Below are positions 1-7,965 of a stretch of 23,900 nt of DNA, piece after piece. Each line of letters begins with the position of its first letter. Within the stretch, counting starts at the first letter, position 1. The position numbers were made by a program, and so were the translations under genes. Source of the DNA: CAKUFA01 sp963646285 (lineage in GTDB: Bacteria > Bacillota > Clostridia > Christensenellales > Aristaeellaceae); the NCBI GenBank assembly GCA_963646285.1, contig CAVIWF010000042.1:1-23900 (forward strand). The letters are read 5' to 3'. The notes under the pieces were generated by a model. It was given only the letters and a program-made list of their open reading frames with translations, was not told where the DNA came from and made no database searches.

Positions 1-21
1 ATATTCGCAAATATTTGCCAT
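1..21 (-). CDS. Start of a minus-strand gene, possibly ribosomal protein L28 (partial)
   Basis: Only the first seven codons (MANICEY) lie in the window; the gene runs off the left edge. A perfect AGGAGG ribosome site at 28-33 sits six bases before the ATG, which makes a real start likely. The residues resemble the usual beginning of bacterial L28 (M-A-x-x-C-E-x-C-G-K), with the first Cys of its Cys pair at position 5. That identification rests on very few residues and is a guess; the start itself is much more secure than the name. No convincing promoter was found in the adjacent 300 bp. Confidence 0.45.
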
Positions 22-340
22 ATGGCACCTCCTGAAACAGTCACAGTAATTGATCTCGAAATGCATTACTTCCAGCGATGCGTTTGATCATCAGCCGCAA
101 GATTGACGATTCAGTCTAAATATGATAACCTGCGGAACTTGCTGCGGAACACTCAAGGCAACCACCGCCTGGTTTTTCGTTTCTATGCCACTAGTATATG
201 GGTGAATCTGCGAAAAGTCACGTGCAAATCGTGCACATTGCGGTGCACATTTTACTGTATTTTTCTTGTAATTCATAATTTTCAAAAAGAGAGCCTTATT
301 GCAAGCACTTTTCCTTGTCCTTTTCGTCCTCCACTATGCA
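22..340. other. Intergenic stretch without a recognisable gene
   Basis: Short open frames on both strands here lack a ribosome site, family resemblance or conserved composition, so I do not call them. The stretch contains the ribosome site of the leftmost minus-strand gene (28-33) and a small cluster of GTGCACATT-type repeats (222-251). It must hold the promoter for that gene, but I could not pick one with confidence. No tRNA-like or clear terminator structure was seen. Confidence 0.6.
222..251. repeat. Short tandem GTGCACATT repeats
   Basis: Two exact copies of GTGCACATT (231-239 and 243-251) are separated by GCG, and a degenerate copy GTGCAAATC (222-230) directly precedes the first. GTGCAC is itself palindromic, so this could be a clustered protein-binding site. 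Nothing links it to a known regulator. Confidence 0.4.
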
Positions 341-361
341 ATTCATGAGTCACTCATGAAT
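341..361. promoter_or_regulatory. 21-bp perfect palindrome, likely operator
   Basis: ATTCATGAGT (341-350), a central C, and ACTCATGAAT (352-361) form a perfect inverted repeat. A further TCATGAGT lies at 398-405. The site is 90 bp before the flavin-binding gene that is followed by an HxlR-type regulator gene, and HxlR dimers bind short palindromes, so local control is the simplest reading. A weak candidate promoter (TTGTCC 315-320, 16 bp, TGCAAT 337-342) would place the palindrome over the -10 box and start site. The operator role is inference. Confidence 0.55.
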
Positions 362-450
362 CAACCCATATCTTCCATTTGCCTTGTAGCTGTCCTATCA
401 TGAGTGTGTCAGCTGGGCCAAGATGCTCGGCTGGAAGGAGGAAAACTGTT

Positions 451-846
451 ATGCTGAATGAACATGTTGTGAAGCTGCTCAAGACCGGCATGTGGGATCT
501 GGCCACCTGTGCCGATGGCGAACCCAACGTGGTGCCTGTCGCTTTCAAGGACGTAACCCCCGACGGCACTCTGGTGGTAGGCGATGTGTTCCTGGACACC
601 ACGCTGAAGAATCTTGCTGCCAATCAAGGCAAGATTGCCGTTTCCGTTTACGATGGGCAAACGCTGGAAGGCTATCAGGTGAAGGGCACTGCCCAGTATG
701 TTACCGAAGGGGATGTGGTTGCCACCTTCAAGGCCATGGTGGAAAAGATGTTCAACGGAACTGCTACTGCCAAGGGCGCCCTGATCATCACGCCGGAAAA
801 AGTGATCGTCACCACCCCCGGTGCAGATAACAAGAAAGAACTGTAA
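451..846 (+). CDS. Pyridoxamine 5'-phosphate oxidase-like FMN-binding split-barrel protein
   Basis: This is a 131-residue single-domain protein of the pyridoxamine 5'-phosphate oxidase-like split-barrel superfamily. It begins MLNEHVVKLLKTGMWDLATC, followed by the typical strand pattern (PNVVPVAFKDV, LVVGDVFLDTTLKNLAANQ, IAVSVYDG) of small flavin-binding members. These proteins usually bind FMN or a related cofactor as dimers; the substrate cannot be told from sequence. The start is the ATG at 451 because GGAAGGAGG at 433-441 precedes it; an upstream in-frame ATG lacks a ribosome site. Its neighbour downstream is an HxlR-family regulator on the same strand with its own promoter, and a perfect palindrome lies upstream. 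Redox or flavin-related detoxification is plausible but not shown. True PdxH activity is unlikely given the short length. Confidence 0.8.
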   Translation: MLNEHVVKLLKTGMWDLATCADGEPNVVPVAFKDVTPDGTLVVGDVFLDTTLKNLAANQGKIAVSVYDGQTLEGYQVKGTAQYVTEGDVVATFKAMVEKMFNGTATAKGALIITPEKVIVTTPGADNKKEL

Positions 847-865
847 TGGTCATCGCCGGTACTGC

Positions 866-894
866 TTGCGCAAAGCCAGCATTCCCGCTATAAT
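866..894 (+). promoter_or_regulatory. Promoter of the HxlR-type regulator gene
   Basis: TTGCGC (866-871), a 17-bp spacer and a perfect TATAAT (889-894) lie in the 71-bp gap before the regulator gene, whose GGGAGG ribosome site follows at 906-911. Confidence 0.65.
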
Positions 895-917
895 CGTAGG
901 CAAAAGGGAGGTTATGG

Positions 918-1295
918 ATGATGTATCAAAGGAAACTGGAAAAGGACATCCGTTGCCCCTTGGAATACGGCATGGAGCTGTTCGGCGGCAAGTGGAACTC
1001 CCGCATCATCTGCGTGCTGGCCACCCTTGGCACCCTGCGCTACAGCGAGCTTCGGCGGGAAATGGGCAACATCACGGATGCTGTGCTGGCTGCCACCCTG
1101 AAGGAGCTTATGGGGAATGGCATGGTGGAACGCAAGTCCTACGACGAGATTCCTCCCCGGGTGGAATACTCCCTGACGGAAAAGGGCGCCTCTGTGGTGC
1201 CGATTTTGCAGAGCATCTGCCAATGGGCAGGGGTCTTCTACAAAGAGGAAGAAGGCACACCCATGATCCAGTGCCAAAAATGCGATCACCGATAA
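918..1295 (+). CDS. HxlR-family winged-helix transcriptional regulator
   Basis: The 125-residue protein matches the HxlR family: N-terminal CPLEYGMELFGGKWNSRII (residues 13-31), then the recognition part RYSELRREMGNITDAVLAATLKEL, and the wing VERKSYDEIPPRVEYSLTEKG (70-90). Family members are dimeric DNA-binding proteins, several of which sense electrophiles or oxidants through the Cys in the N-terminal CP motif, present here as Cys13 (as in B. subtilis HypR). A CQKC pair at 119-122 could add metal or redox chemistry. GGGAGG at 906-911 supports the ATG at 918; an adjacent ATG at 921 is equally possible. It probably controls the flavin-binding gene just upstream through the palindrome at 341-361. 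It is followed by a strong bidirectional terminator. Confidence 0.9.
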   Translation: MMYQRKLEKDIRCPLEYGMELFGGKWNSRIICVLATLGTLRYSELRREMGNITDAVLAATLKELMGNGMVERKSYDEIPPRVEYSLTEKGASVVPILQSICQWAGVFYKEEEGTPMIQCQKCDHR

Positions 1296-1319
1296 AACTG
1301 CATCACAATTTTGCCAATC

Positions 1320-1356
1320 AAAAGAGGGAACCGACGCACTGCCGGCTCCCTCTTTT
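1320..1356. terminator. Bidirectional intrinsic terminator
   Basis: AAAAGAGGGA (1320-1329) pairs perfectly with TCCCTCTTTT (1347-1356), with an inner CCG/CGG pairing after an A-C mismatch. The A-rich and T-rich ends of the stem serve both directions, ending the regulator gene on the plus strand and the dpp-oligopeptidase operon on the minus strand. Confidence 0.85.
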
Positions 1357-1377
1357 GGTTATGACCACTCATTATGC

Positions 1378-3429
1378 TTATTTCGCTTCAGCTTCGTCCT
1401 TTGCCTGAAGGCTCAGCTCGATGAACGCCTGAATCTGAGAAATATTCTGGAAATACTCATCCCCTGTGCCCCGGTCGTGACTGCCGTGTGCCAGCACCGT
1501 TAGCAGCACAGGATTCTTTTCGTCTGCACAGGCCTGCATCCGCACGGCAAACTTCTTTCCATGATAAGGCGGTACGTTGTTGTCCATTTCCCCAGTCTGC
1601 ACATAGACCCAGGGATAGACTGTTCCTTCCTTCACGTTATGGTAGGGCGAATAGGAGTACATGTACTTGAAAGTCTCCTCGTCCCCCAGGGGATCGCCAT
1701 ATTCGGTAACGTACATCATGCCCCGGTCATCATTGCGGAAGCGGAGCATATCCGTGTGGGGAACGCTGGCAATCACCGTGCCAAACAAATCAGGACGCAT
1801 GGTGGTAATGGCCGTCATCAGCAAACCGCCATTGGACAGACCAGTGGCAATAATTTGCTCCGGGCAGGTCCAGTGCTCCTTCACCAGATATTCTGCAATG
1901 TCAATGAAGTCCGTAAAGGCGTGCTTCTTTTGGTTGAACATGGCGCCTTCGTGCCACTTCTTGCCATACTCAAGACCGCCCCGGATAATGGCATGGGCGT
2001 ACATCCGCCCCATCCGTGCCCACTCCGTCAGCTTACAGCAGGTAACGTATTCAATGGCGGTGGGATTATTGGATGCCGCATATCCGCCGTAGCCGTAGAT
2101 CAAGGTAGGAATCTTTCCGTTGGGCTGCAGATCCTTTTGACGGACAAGATACACGGCAATCTGCTGACCATCCCGTGCAGGCAGGAAGCACTGATCCACC
2201 GTCAGGTCATCGCAGGGTTCCGGTTCCTTGGTGATGCACTTGACTGTAAGCGTGCTCACATCCAACCCATAAACAGCCTTTTCCATCAGGAAGCTTTGGA
2301 AGGAGAAATAAAGCTGATCCCCCTGAGCGGCAGTGCCTGCTTCTGCAAACATGGTATGGCCGTACCGATCCGGCAGGGCTACTGTCTGCTTCTTTTCCCC
2401 ATCCATGGTGTATGCCTGCACTTCCGTGCAGCCATCCCGCTCGTATACGGCGATCAGCCCTGCTTTCGTTACAAAGCACTCCGTCAGCAGGCATTTCTTT
2501 TCCGGAATCACATCCACTGCATCGGTCAACAGGCAGTTTGCCTTTGTCAGCTGCACCTTTGCAATGGCTACCACCTTGCAGAAGTCCGCATCCTTGTTGG
2601 TTGTGAAGTACAGCGTATCCCCCTGGGCACCGATGAATTTCCATGTGCCTACCCCATCATTCAGAGGAACGACATGCCCTTCAGCATCCTGCCAGAGGAC
2701 TTGAATGTCCACATAGGTATTCATGGCATCCATGAGGATGCCCCCGTCCGGGCCTTCGTATACATCAATCCACACAGCATCGCCGGGATGCTCGTACACG
2801 GATTCCAGCTTGTTCGCCTGCCAGTCGTACCGGTAGACGGTATTGATGTTGCGATGATGGGCGGTATCCACCACAGCACCATCATAAAGGACATAGCGGC
2901 CATCTGCCGTCCAGGTCATGCCGAACAAATCATCCAGGCAAGCCAGCTCCTTCTTTTCCGCATCATTCCACAGGATCACAGCACACCGGGGATGTCCGTG
3001 CAGAACGCCCAGAATGGCATAGATTGGCTCCTTAGCCGGGCAGGGATATACACCGTAAATGTTCATGCGGTTATGGAAGGTTTCTGCATTGGCAATCACG
3101 TGATGAACGGAATAGTCCTCGTTCAGGGCGACGATTTCGCTCAATCCACCGGGCAGCGTGCGAACGGCGGCGATCTTTCCCCCCGCCTCTTCCACGGATG
3201 CAATATCCGTCAGGGGCTTTTCTGCCCGCAGCTTTGCTTCCCGTGCGGCAAGGTCAAAGCCCGGATGGGCAGCGAAAAACGCCTTGGTGTACGCATTTTC
3301 TGCCTGCACAATGGCCCTGGTTTCTTCACTGTCCCGCTGTTCAAGATAACGATAGGGATCCGTAACCTCCACACCGAAATAGGTATCCACCACCGGCTTC
3401 ACCGGAACCTTCGGATAATTGCGACTCAT
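1378..3429 (-). CDS. Prolyl oligopeptidase family serine peptidase (S9A)
   Basis: This 683-residue protein matches full-length prolyl oligopeptidases (about 680-710). The N-terminal PPxxxxVVDTYFGVEVTDPYRYLE-type signature (here PVKPVVDTYFGVEVTDPYRY) leads into a beta-propeller (about 70-405), then an alpha/beta-hydrolase domain. The catalytic residues visible are Ser532 in GLSNGG, Asp616 in TGEMDNNVPP, and a His in LAHGSHDRG (H648 or H651). Family members cleave short peptides after proline; the propeller excludes folded proteins. There is no signal peptide, so it should act in the cytoplasm. It is the last gene of the dpp peptide-transporter operon: the dppF stop codon overlaps its ribosome site (TAAGGAG), twelve bases from the start. 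The context suggests imported proline-containing peptides are its substrates, which is inference. Confidence 0.95.
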   Translation of the reverse strand: MSRNYPKVPVKPVVDTYFGVEVTDPYRYLEQRDSEETRAIVQAENAYTKAFFAAHPGFDLAAREAKLRAEKPLTDIASVEEAGGKIAAVRTLPGGLSEIVALNEDYSVHHVIANAETFHNRMNIYGVYPCPAKEPIYAILGVLHGHPRCAVILWNDAEKKELACLDDLFGMTWTADGRYVLYDGAVVDTAHHRNINTVYRYDWQANKLESVYEHPGDAVWIDVYEGPDGGILMDAMNTYVDIQVLWQDAEGHVVPLNDGVGTWKFIGAQGDTLYFTTNKDADFCKVVAIAKVQLTKANCLLTDAVDVIPEKKCLLTECFVTKAGLIAVYERDGCTEVQAYTMDGEKKQTVALPDRYGHTMFAEAGTAAQGDQLYFSFQSFLMEKAVYGLDVSTLTVKCITKEPEPCDDLTVDQCFLPARDGQQIAVYLVRQKDLQPNGKIPTLIYGYGGYAASNNPTAIEYVTCCKLTEWARMGRMYAHAIIRGGLEYGKKWHEGAMFNQKKHAFTDFIDIAEYLVKEHWTCPEQIIATGLSNGGLLMTAITTMRPDLFGTVIASVPHTDMLRFRNDDRGMMYVTEYGDPLGDEETFKYMYSYSPYHNVKEGTVYPWVYVQTGEMDNNVPPYHGKKFAVRMQACADEKNPVLLTVLAHGSHDRGTGDEYFQNISQIQAFIELSLQAKDEAEAK

Positions 3430-3441
3430 GGTATTTGCTCC

Positions 3442-4404
3442 TTACTCGTTCACTGTAAATGCCTGCGGATGATGGCAGGCCACCTGATGATCCTCGCCGC
3501 CTGCAAGCATGGGTACTTCCTTCGCACACTGCTCCGTTGCATAGGGGCAGCGGGTGCGGAAGCGGCAGCCGGAAGGGGGATTGATAGGGCTGGGGATTTC
3601 CCCGGTCAGCAGTTTTTCCCTGCCCATGGCCTTCTTGCCAATCTGAGGCGTGGCATTCAGCAGAAATTTGGTATAGGGATGCTTGGGATGGGCATAAATC
3701 TCCTCCGTGGTGCCGATTTCGCAAATCCGCCCCAGGAACATCACGCAGACCCGGTCAGAAATGTAGTGCACCACGCTCAGGTCATGGGAAATGAACAAAT
3801 AGGTCAGCTGCAATTCCCGCTGCAGCTGCCTAAGCAGATTCAGCGTCTGCGCCTGAATGGACACATCCAGTGCGCTGACAGGCTCATCGCATACCACCAG
3901 TTCAGGACGGAGGGCAATGGCTCGGGCAATGCCCACCCGCTGGCGCTGACCGCCGGAAAACTGATGGGGATACCGTCCCAGATGCTCCGGATTGATGCCT
4001 GTCTTTTGTGCCAGATCCAGCACCATTTCCTGCTGCTCCTTCTGGCTGTAGCCTGCCGCACGCAAGGGCTCACAGATACTTTTGGCAATGGTGAACCGTG
4101 GATCCAGCGAGGCGTAGGGATCCTGAAAGATCAGCTGCATATGCTGCCGGAACTTGCGCAGTTCTTTTTTCTTCAGCTCGGTCAGCTCCGTGGTGCCGAA
4201 GCGGACAGAACCGCTGTCCAGCTCAAGGAGGCGAATCAGCAGCCGCCCCAGGGTGGACTTGCCGCAGCCGCTTTCCCCTACCAGGGAAAGGGTCTCCCCC
4301 TTGTAGATCTGCAAGCTTACATCCGTAACGGCCTGTACCTGGCCATTAGGCGCTTTGAAGGTTTTCGTCAGGTTTCTTGCATCCAGCAACACTTCCCGGG
4401 TCAT
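3442..4404 (-). CDS. dppF: Peptide ABC transporter ATP-binding protein, DppF/OppF type
   Basis: The 320-residue ATPase energises peptide import as partner of DppD. Visible motifs are Walker A GESGCGKST (43-51), signature FSGGQ (149-153), Walker B LVVCDEP (169-175), and the C-terminal oligopeptide-transporter extension with HPYTKFLL and a Cys-rich stretch GCRFRTRCPYATEQC. The start is the ATG at 4404, sharing one base with the dppD stop (TGATG) and following GGGGGTGG; an in-frame TTG one codon earlier is less likely. This overlap suggests translational coupling, giving equal amounts of the two ATPases. The prolyl oligopeptidase gene follows at once. Whether the substrate is di- or oligopeptides, or something else carried by family 5 systems, cannot be settled from the ATPase. 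Confidence 0.93.
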   Translation of the reverse strand: MTREVLLDARNLTKTFKAPNGQVQAVTDVSLQIYKGETLSLVGESGCGKSTLGRLLIRLLELDSGSVRFGTTELTELKKKELRKFRQHMQLIFQDPYASLDPRFTIAKSICEPLRAAGYSQKEQQEMVLDLAQKTGINPEHLGRYPHQFSGGQRQRVGIARAIALRPELVVCDEPVSALDVSIQAQTLNLLRQLQRELQLTYLFISHDLSVVHYISDRVCVMFLGRICEIGTTEEIYAHPKHPYTKFLLNATPQIGKKAMGREKLLTGEIPSPINPPSGCRFRTRCPYATEQCAKEVPMLAGGEDHQVACHHPQAFTVNE

Positions 4405-5393
4405 CAATCCACCCCCTTCAGACCTTTTTCATAGTGGAAGCACCGTACCGTGTGTCCCGGTATGGGCTCATACAAATCAGGATGTTCTGCCCGGCACCTT
4501 GCCTCTGCATAGGGGCACCGGTCGCAGAAGCGGCAGCCTGTCGGCACATGCTGCAAATCCGGCACCATGCCCGGAATGTTCTCCAGCTCCTGCACCTTCT
4601 TCTGCATGGTGGGCACAGACTGAATCAAGCCGTTGGTATAGGGGTGCAAAGGATGCTCGAACAAGGCATCCGTCTCCGCATGCTCCACAATTTCTCCCAG
4701 ATACATCACATTCACATCGTCGCACAGCTCTGATACGATGCCCAGATTGTGGGTAATCATGAGGATGGAGGTATCGAAGTGTTCCTTCAGCTCCCGCATC
4801 AGCTGCAAAATCTGCGCTTCAATGGTCACGTCCAAGGCGGTGGTGGGCTCGTCTGCAATGAGCAGTTTAGGATTGCAGATCATGGCCATGGCAATGCAGA
4901 TCCGCTGCCTAAGGCCGCCGGAAAGCTGGAAGGGATAGGCCTTGTACCGCGCTTCCGCATCAGGCACGCTAACAGCGTTCAGGATTTCGATGACCCGCTT
5001 TTTCCGCTCCGCCCTGTTCAGGTTTGTGTGCAGAATCAGCACTTCTTCAATCTGCTTGCCTACCCGCACCACAGGATTCAAGGCGGTCATGGGCTCCTGA
5101 AAAATCATGGAGATGCTCTTGCCGGTCATCTTCCGCATTTGCTCGGGGGTGAACTTGGTAATGTCCTCCCCTTCGAAAATCATTTCACCGCCGGTTACAG
5201 CAATATTGGACGCCAACAGTCCCATGATCGACATGGCCGTCATGGATTTGCCGCAGCCGCTCTCCCCTACCAGCCCAACCACGGAATGAGGGGGAATATC
5301 CAGATTCACCCGATTGACCGGGTAGGTGACTTGATCCCCATTGCGGATGGAAATTTCCAAATCACGAATGGAAAGAAGCATTTCATTCATCAT
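4404..5393 (-). CDS. dppD: Peptide ABC transporter ATP-binding protein, DppD/OppD type
   Basis: This 329-residue ATPase has Walker A GESGCGKSM (43-51), Q-loop Gln99, signature LSGGL (157-161), Walker B LLIADEP (177-183) and the DppD/OppD C-terminal extension with HPLHPYTNGL and a Cys cluster GCRFCDRCPYAEARC. It pairs with DppF to power the DppBC channel. Walker A ends in Met rather than Thr, as in many OppD/DppD proteins. Two consecutive ATG codons are possible starts; the ribosome site is weak (AAAGG about 15 bases upstream). A 122-bp gap with two strong hairpins separates it from dppA, so its expression is probably lower than that of the binding protein. Confidence 0.93.
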   Translation of the reverse strand: MMNEMLLSIRDLEISIRNGDQVTYPVNRVNLDIPPHSVVGLVGESGCGKSMTAMSIMGLLASNIAVTGGEMIFEGEDITKFTPEQMRKMTGKSISMIFQEPMTALNPVVRVGKQIEEVLILHTNLNRAERKKRVIEILNAVSVPDAEARYKAYPFQLSGGLRQRICIAMAMICNPKLLIADEPTTALDVTIEAQILQLMRELKEHFDTSILMITHNLGIVSELCDDVNVMYLGEIVEHAETDALFEHPLHPYTNGLIQSVPTMQKKVQELENIPGMVPDLQHVPTGCRFCDRCPYAEARCRAEHPDLYEPIPGHTVRCFHYEKGLKGVD

Positions 5394-5424
5394 TCACAAC
5401 CAGCCTTTGAGCAGGATTCAGCAC

Positions 5425-5502
5425 AGGTATGAAGCTCCGCTGTGCGGGACTTCATACCTGGGTTGATGCCCGAGGGACAGAGCAGACCTCCATCCCTCGG
5501 GC
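5425..5502 (-). other. Tandem stem-loops between dppA and dppD
   Basis: Two perfect 10-bp inverted repeats lie side by side: GCCCGAGGGA (5468-5477) with TCCCTCGGGC (5493-5502), and AGGTATGAAG (5425-5434) with CTTCATACCT (5450-5459), the latter extended by inner GC pairs. Neither is followed by a T-tract on the minus strand. They probably protect the 3' end of dppA mRNA or slow polymerase so that the binding protein outnumbers the downstream ATPases. Confidence 0.7.
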
Positions 5503-5515
5503 GCTTCTATGCAAA

Positions 5516-7018
5516 TCAGTCCTGGAAGTAAGCCTTCCACAGATAAATGCGATAGGTAGCAGGTACGCAGGCGTCAATGCCCTGCAGCTTTGCACTGCCT
5601 ACAATCTTCATCTGGATGTCGTACAGAGGCACATACTGGGACAGATCCCGTGCAGCCTCGATGGCAGCCAGGGTGTAGGTTTCACGCTCATCGTCATCCC
5701 AGGTTTCGGCAGCCTTCTTCAGGTTGGTATCATAGGCTTCGTTGGACACAGCCAGGCCGTACATGTTGTAGAAGCCGTCGGTAGCGAAGTAGCTGAGCAT
5801 TTCCTCGGGAGAGGAGTAAGCCACGCCGAAGTCCGCAATGGTGATGCCCACGGTTGCATCGTACCACATGTCGTAGTAGGTGGAGGTTTCAACAATGTTC
5901 AGTTCACTGTTGATGCCAATAGCCGTCAGGTCAGCCTGTACGGAAAGGCCAGCCATTTCCTGATCAGGGGTTACGGTAATCGTCAGGGTAGAACCATCGT
6001 AGTTGGAAGCAGCCAGATGTTCCTTGGCAGCCTCCACATCATACTGGTACACAGGCACCTTGTTGGCATAGCGGCCCATCAGCTTTTCGCTATAGTAGTT
6101 GGTGGCAGGGGTCGCATCATGACCCATGTAAGCAGCTACATTTTCCCGGTTTACTGCCTGGTTCACAGCCAGTGCCAGCTCATTATCGCTGTTGAAGGGT
6201 TCGCCCCACAGCAGCAGCGTCTTGCAGGCCCAGCCGGCACTGGTGTACACCGTGAAGTTCTCGCTTGCAGCGATCTGCACATCGCTTTCATTCATGGTCA
6301 TTTCAATGAGCTGTGCTTCGTCATTTTCCAGTGCCACCAGTGCCACGGCACTGTCCAGGGGCACCCGGACTTCCACCGTCTTAATGGCAGGCGCTCCCTG
6401 GAAGTAATCCTCCCGAGCCGTCAGCACTACGTAGTTGGTCACCGTATCGAAGGATGCCACGGTGTAGGCACCGGAGCCAACAGGATTCTTGGCAAATTCA
6501 TCCTCATGGCCATCCCGTGCCGTGGGGGAAACAATGGGCAGGTAGTCGGTGCAGAAGGGGATGATGGAGGAGTAGGATGCATACTTATAAATCTTGAAAG
6601 TGTAGTCATCCACCTTCTCAATGTCCTTAATAACGGTGGAGTAGGTGTAGCCCCAGGAGCTCATCTTCAGTGCAGACTGGTAGCTGTAAATGACTGCATC
6701 CGTATTCACAGGCGTACCGTCAGAGAAGGTCACATCGTCCCGAAGGGTAACGGTATAATAAGTGCCGTCCTCACTCAGGGTCCATTCCTTGGCCAGCATA
6801 CCGTGATAGTCGCAGTTTTCATCCCGCTGCCACAGGTTATCAAACACATTGGTCATCACAATGCTGTCCATGTCAATGGTATCAGCATAGGGATCCAGAT
6901 TCTGAGACTTGGTAGAAGGGATAACAACCAGAGTTTTGCCGTCCTCTTCAGCAGAAGCGAAGGTGACCATTCCCACGGCCAGCATCATGGCCATGACGAG
7001 AGCAAGAAGCCGTTTCAT
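5516..7018 (-). CDS. dppA: Peptide-type substrate-binding protein, family 5 (DppA/OppA-like)
   Basis: This is a 500-residue extracytoplasmic binding protein of solute-binding family 5. It has a Sec signal peptide (MKRLLALVMAMMLAVGMVTFASA, cut before EEDGK), then the family pattern: LDPYADTIDMDS, FDNLWQRDENCDYHGMLAKEWTLSEDGTYYTVTLRDDVTFSDGTPV (about 58-104). It captures the ligand and delivers it to DppBC. There is no lipobox cysteine near the cleavage site, unlike most Gram-positive binding proteins, so membrane anchoring is unexplained. An AAGGAGG site precedes the ATG at 7018. It lies between dppC and dppD and is followed by two stem-loops. Neighbouring prolyl oligopeptidase suggests peptides as ligand, though family 5 also includes nickel- and sugar-binding members. 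Confidence 0.93.
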   Translation of the reverse strand: MKRLLALVMAMMLAVGMVTFASAEEDGKTLVVIPSTKSQNLDPYADTIDMDSIVMTNVFDNLWQRDENCDYHGMLAKEWTLSEDGTYYTVTLRDDVTFSDGTPVNTDAVIYSYQSALKMSSWGYTYSTVIKDIEKVDDYTFKIYKYASYSSIIPFCTDYLPIVSPTARDGHEDEFAKNPVGSGAYTVASFDTVTNYVVLTAREDYFQGAPAIKTVEVRVPLDSAVALVALENDEAQLIEMTMNESDVQIAASENFTVYTSAGWACKTLLLWGEPFNSDNELALAVNQAVNRENVAAYMGHDATPATNYYSEKLMGRYANKVPVYQYDVEAAKEHLAASNYDGSTLTITVTPDQEMAGLSVQADLTAIGINSELNIVETSTYYDMWYDATVGITIADFGVAYSSPEEMLSYFATDGFYNMYGLAVSNEAYDTNLKKAAETWDDDERETYTLAAIEAARDLSQYVPLYDIQMKIVGSAKLQGIDACVPATYRIYLWKAYFQD

Positions 7019-7069
7019 CGTCGGATTCCTCCTTTTGTTGTATACAGACCGGTTGAGCCGGTTTGCAGC

Positions 7070-7954
7070 TTATTTCCTGCGGCGGGGATCAATGGCGTCC
7101 GCCAGGCCATCCCCCACCAGATTGAAGCACAGCGCTGTTATCACCAGTGCCAGACCGGGGAAAATGGCCATGGACGGATTGGTGCGCATGTACTTCATGG
7201 CATCGGAAAGCATGTTGCCCCACTCCGGGGTCGGGGGCTGAATGCCCATGCCGATGTAGCTAAGCCCAGCAGCAGACATGATGGTGGAAGCAATGCTCAT
7301 CATAGCATCCACCAGAATGGGGCCGATGGCATTGGGCAGAATGTGGTGCAGCACAATAAACCGGTCGGTGGAACCGCTGGCACGAGCCGCCTCGATAAAG
7401 TCCTGCTGGGCAACGCTCAGCACCACCGAGCGGACAATTCGGGTATATCCCGGCACGCTTGCAATGGACAGGGCAATGATCATCGGCTCCAATCCCCGCC
7501 CCATCACCGTTACAATCATGAGCAGCAGCAGCATGTAGGGAATGCACATCAGGGCATCCATGATCCGCATCAGCACCGAATCATACACGCCTCCGTAATA
7601 GGCGGCGGTAGCACCCAGGATACAACCAATGGCCATGGAAAAGAAAGTGCAGCCGATACCGAAAATCAGGGAGTACCGGGTTCCGTACAGTACCCGGGCA
7701 AACAAATCCCGGCCTGCGCTGTCCGTGCCGAACCAATGCGCAGCACTGGGACCCTGCAAACGTTCCGCCGGATTCATGCCAATGACCTGGGTATTGTAAT
7801 CAATGAAAAAGTCACAGCCAATGGCCACCAGCATGATCAGCACCAGCACAACAGCCGCTACCAGTGCCAGTCGATTCGCCTTGAAGTTGCGCCAAATATC
7901 GCTGCCGTGGCTTCCGGTGGCTTTGGTTATGTATTTCTTCCGCTTGACAAACAT
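7070..7954 (-). CDS. dppC: Peptide ABC transporter permease, DppC type
   Basis: The 294-residue membrane protein has the DppC/OppC layout: a cytoplasmic N-terminus, a first transmembrane helix (LALVAAVVLVLIMLVAIGC), the GTDSAGRDLFARVLYGTRYSL signature, then the permease domain with the EAA loop EAARASGSTDRFIVLHHILPN and the closing FNLVGDGLADAIDPRRRK typical of DppC. It forms the channel with DppB. The start is the ATG at 7954, six to seven bases after AAGGAGG, which itself overlaps the dppB stop (TAAGGAGG); an in-frame TTG directly upstream is too close to the ribosome site. A 51-bp gap with a small hairpin leads to dppA. Confidence 0.94.
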   Translation of the reverse strand: MFVKRKKYITKATGSHGSDIWRNFKANRLALVAAVVLVLIMLVAIGCDFFIDYNTQVIGMNPAERLQGPSAAHWFGTDSAGRDLFARVLYGTRYSLIFGIGCTFFSMAIGCILGATAAYYGGVYDSVLMRIMDALMCIPYMLLLLMIVTVMGRGLEPMIIALSIASVPGYTRIVRSVVLSVAQQDFIEAARASGSTDRFIVLHHILPNAIGPILVDAMMSIASTIMSAAGLSYIGMGIQPPTPEWGNMLSDAMKYMRTNPSMAIFPGLALVITALCFNLVGDGLADAIDPRRRK

Positions 7955-7965
7955 CAAAAGCCTCC

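Noticed and set aside
103..348. Small open frames on both strands in the leftmost intergenic region
   Set aside because: No ribosome site, no recognisable protein, and the plus-strand frame ends at the operator.
1561..4434. Very long plus-strand open frame (over 950 codons) opposite the oligopeptidase and dppF genes
   Set aside because: It is antisense to two clear protein families, has no family resemblance and no ribosome site; codon bias of the real genes removes stops from this frame.
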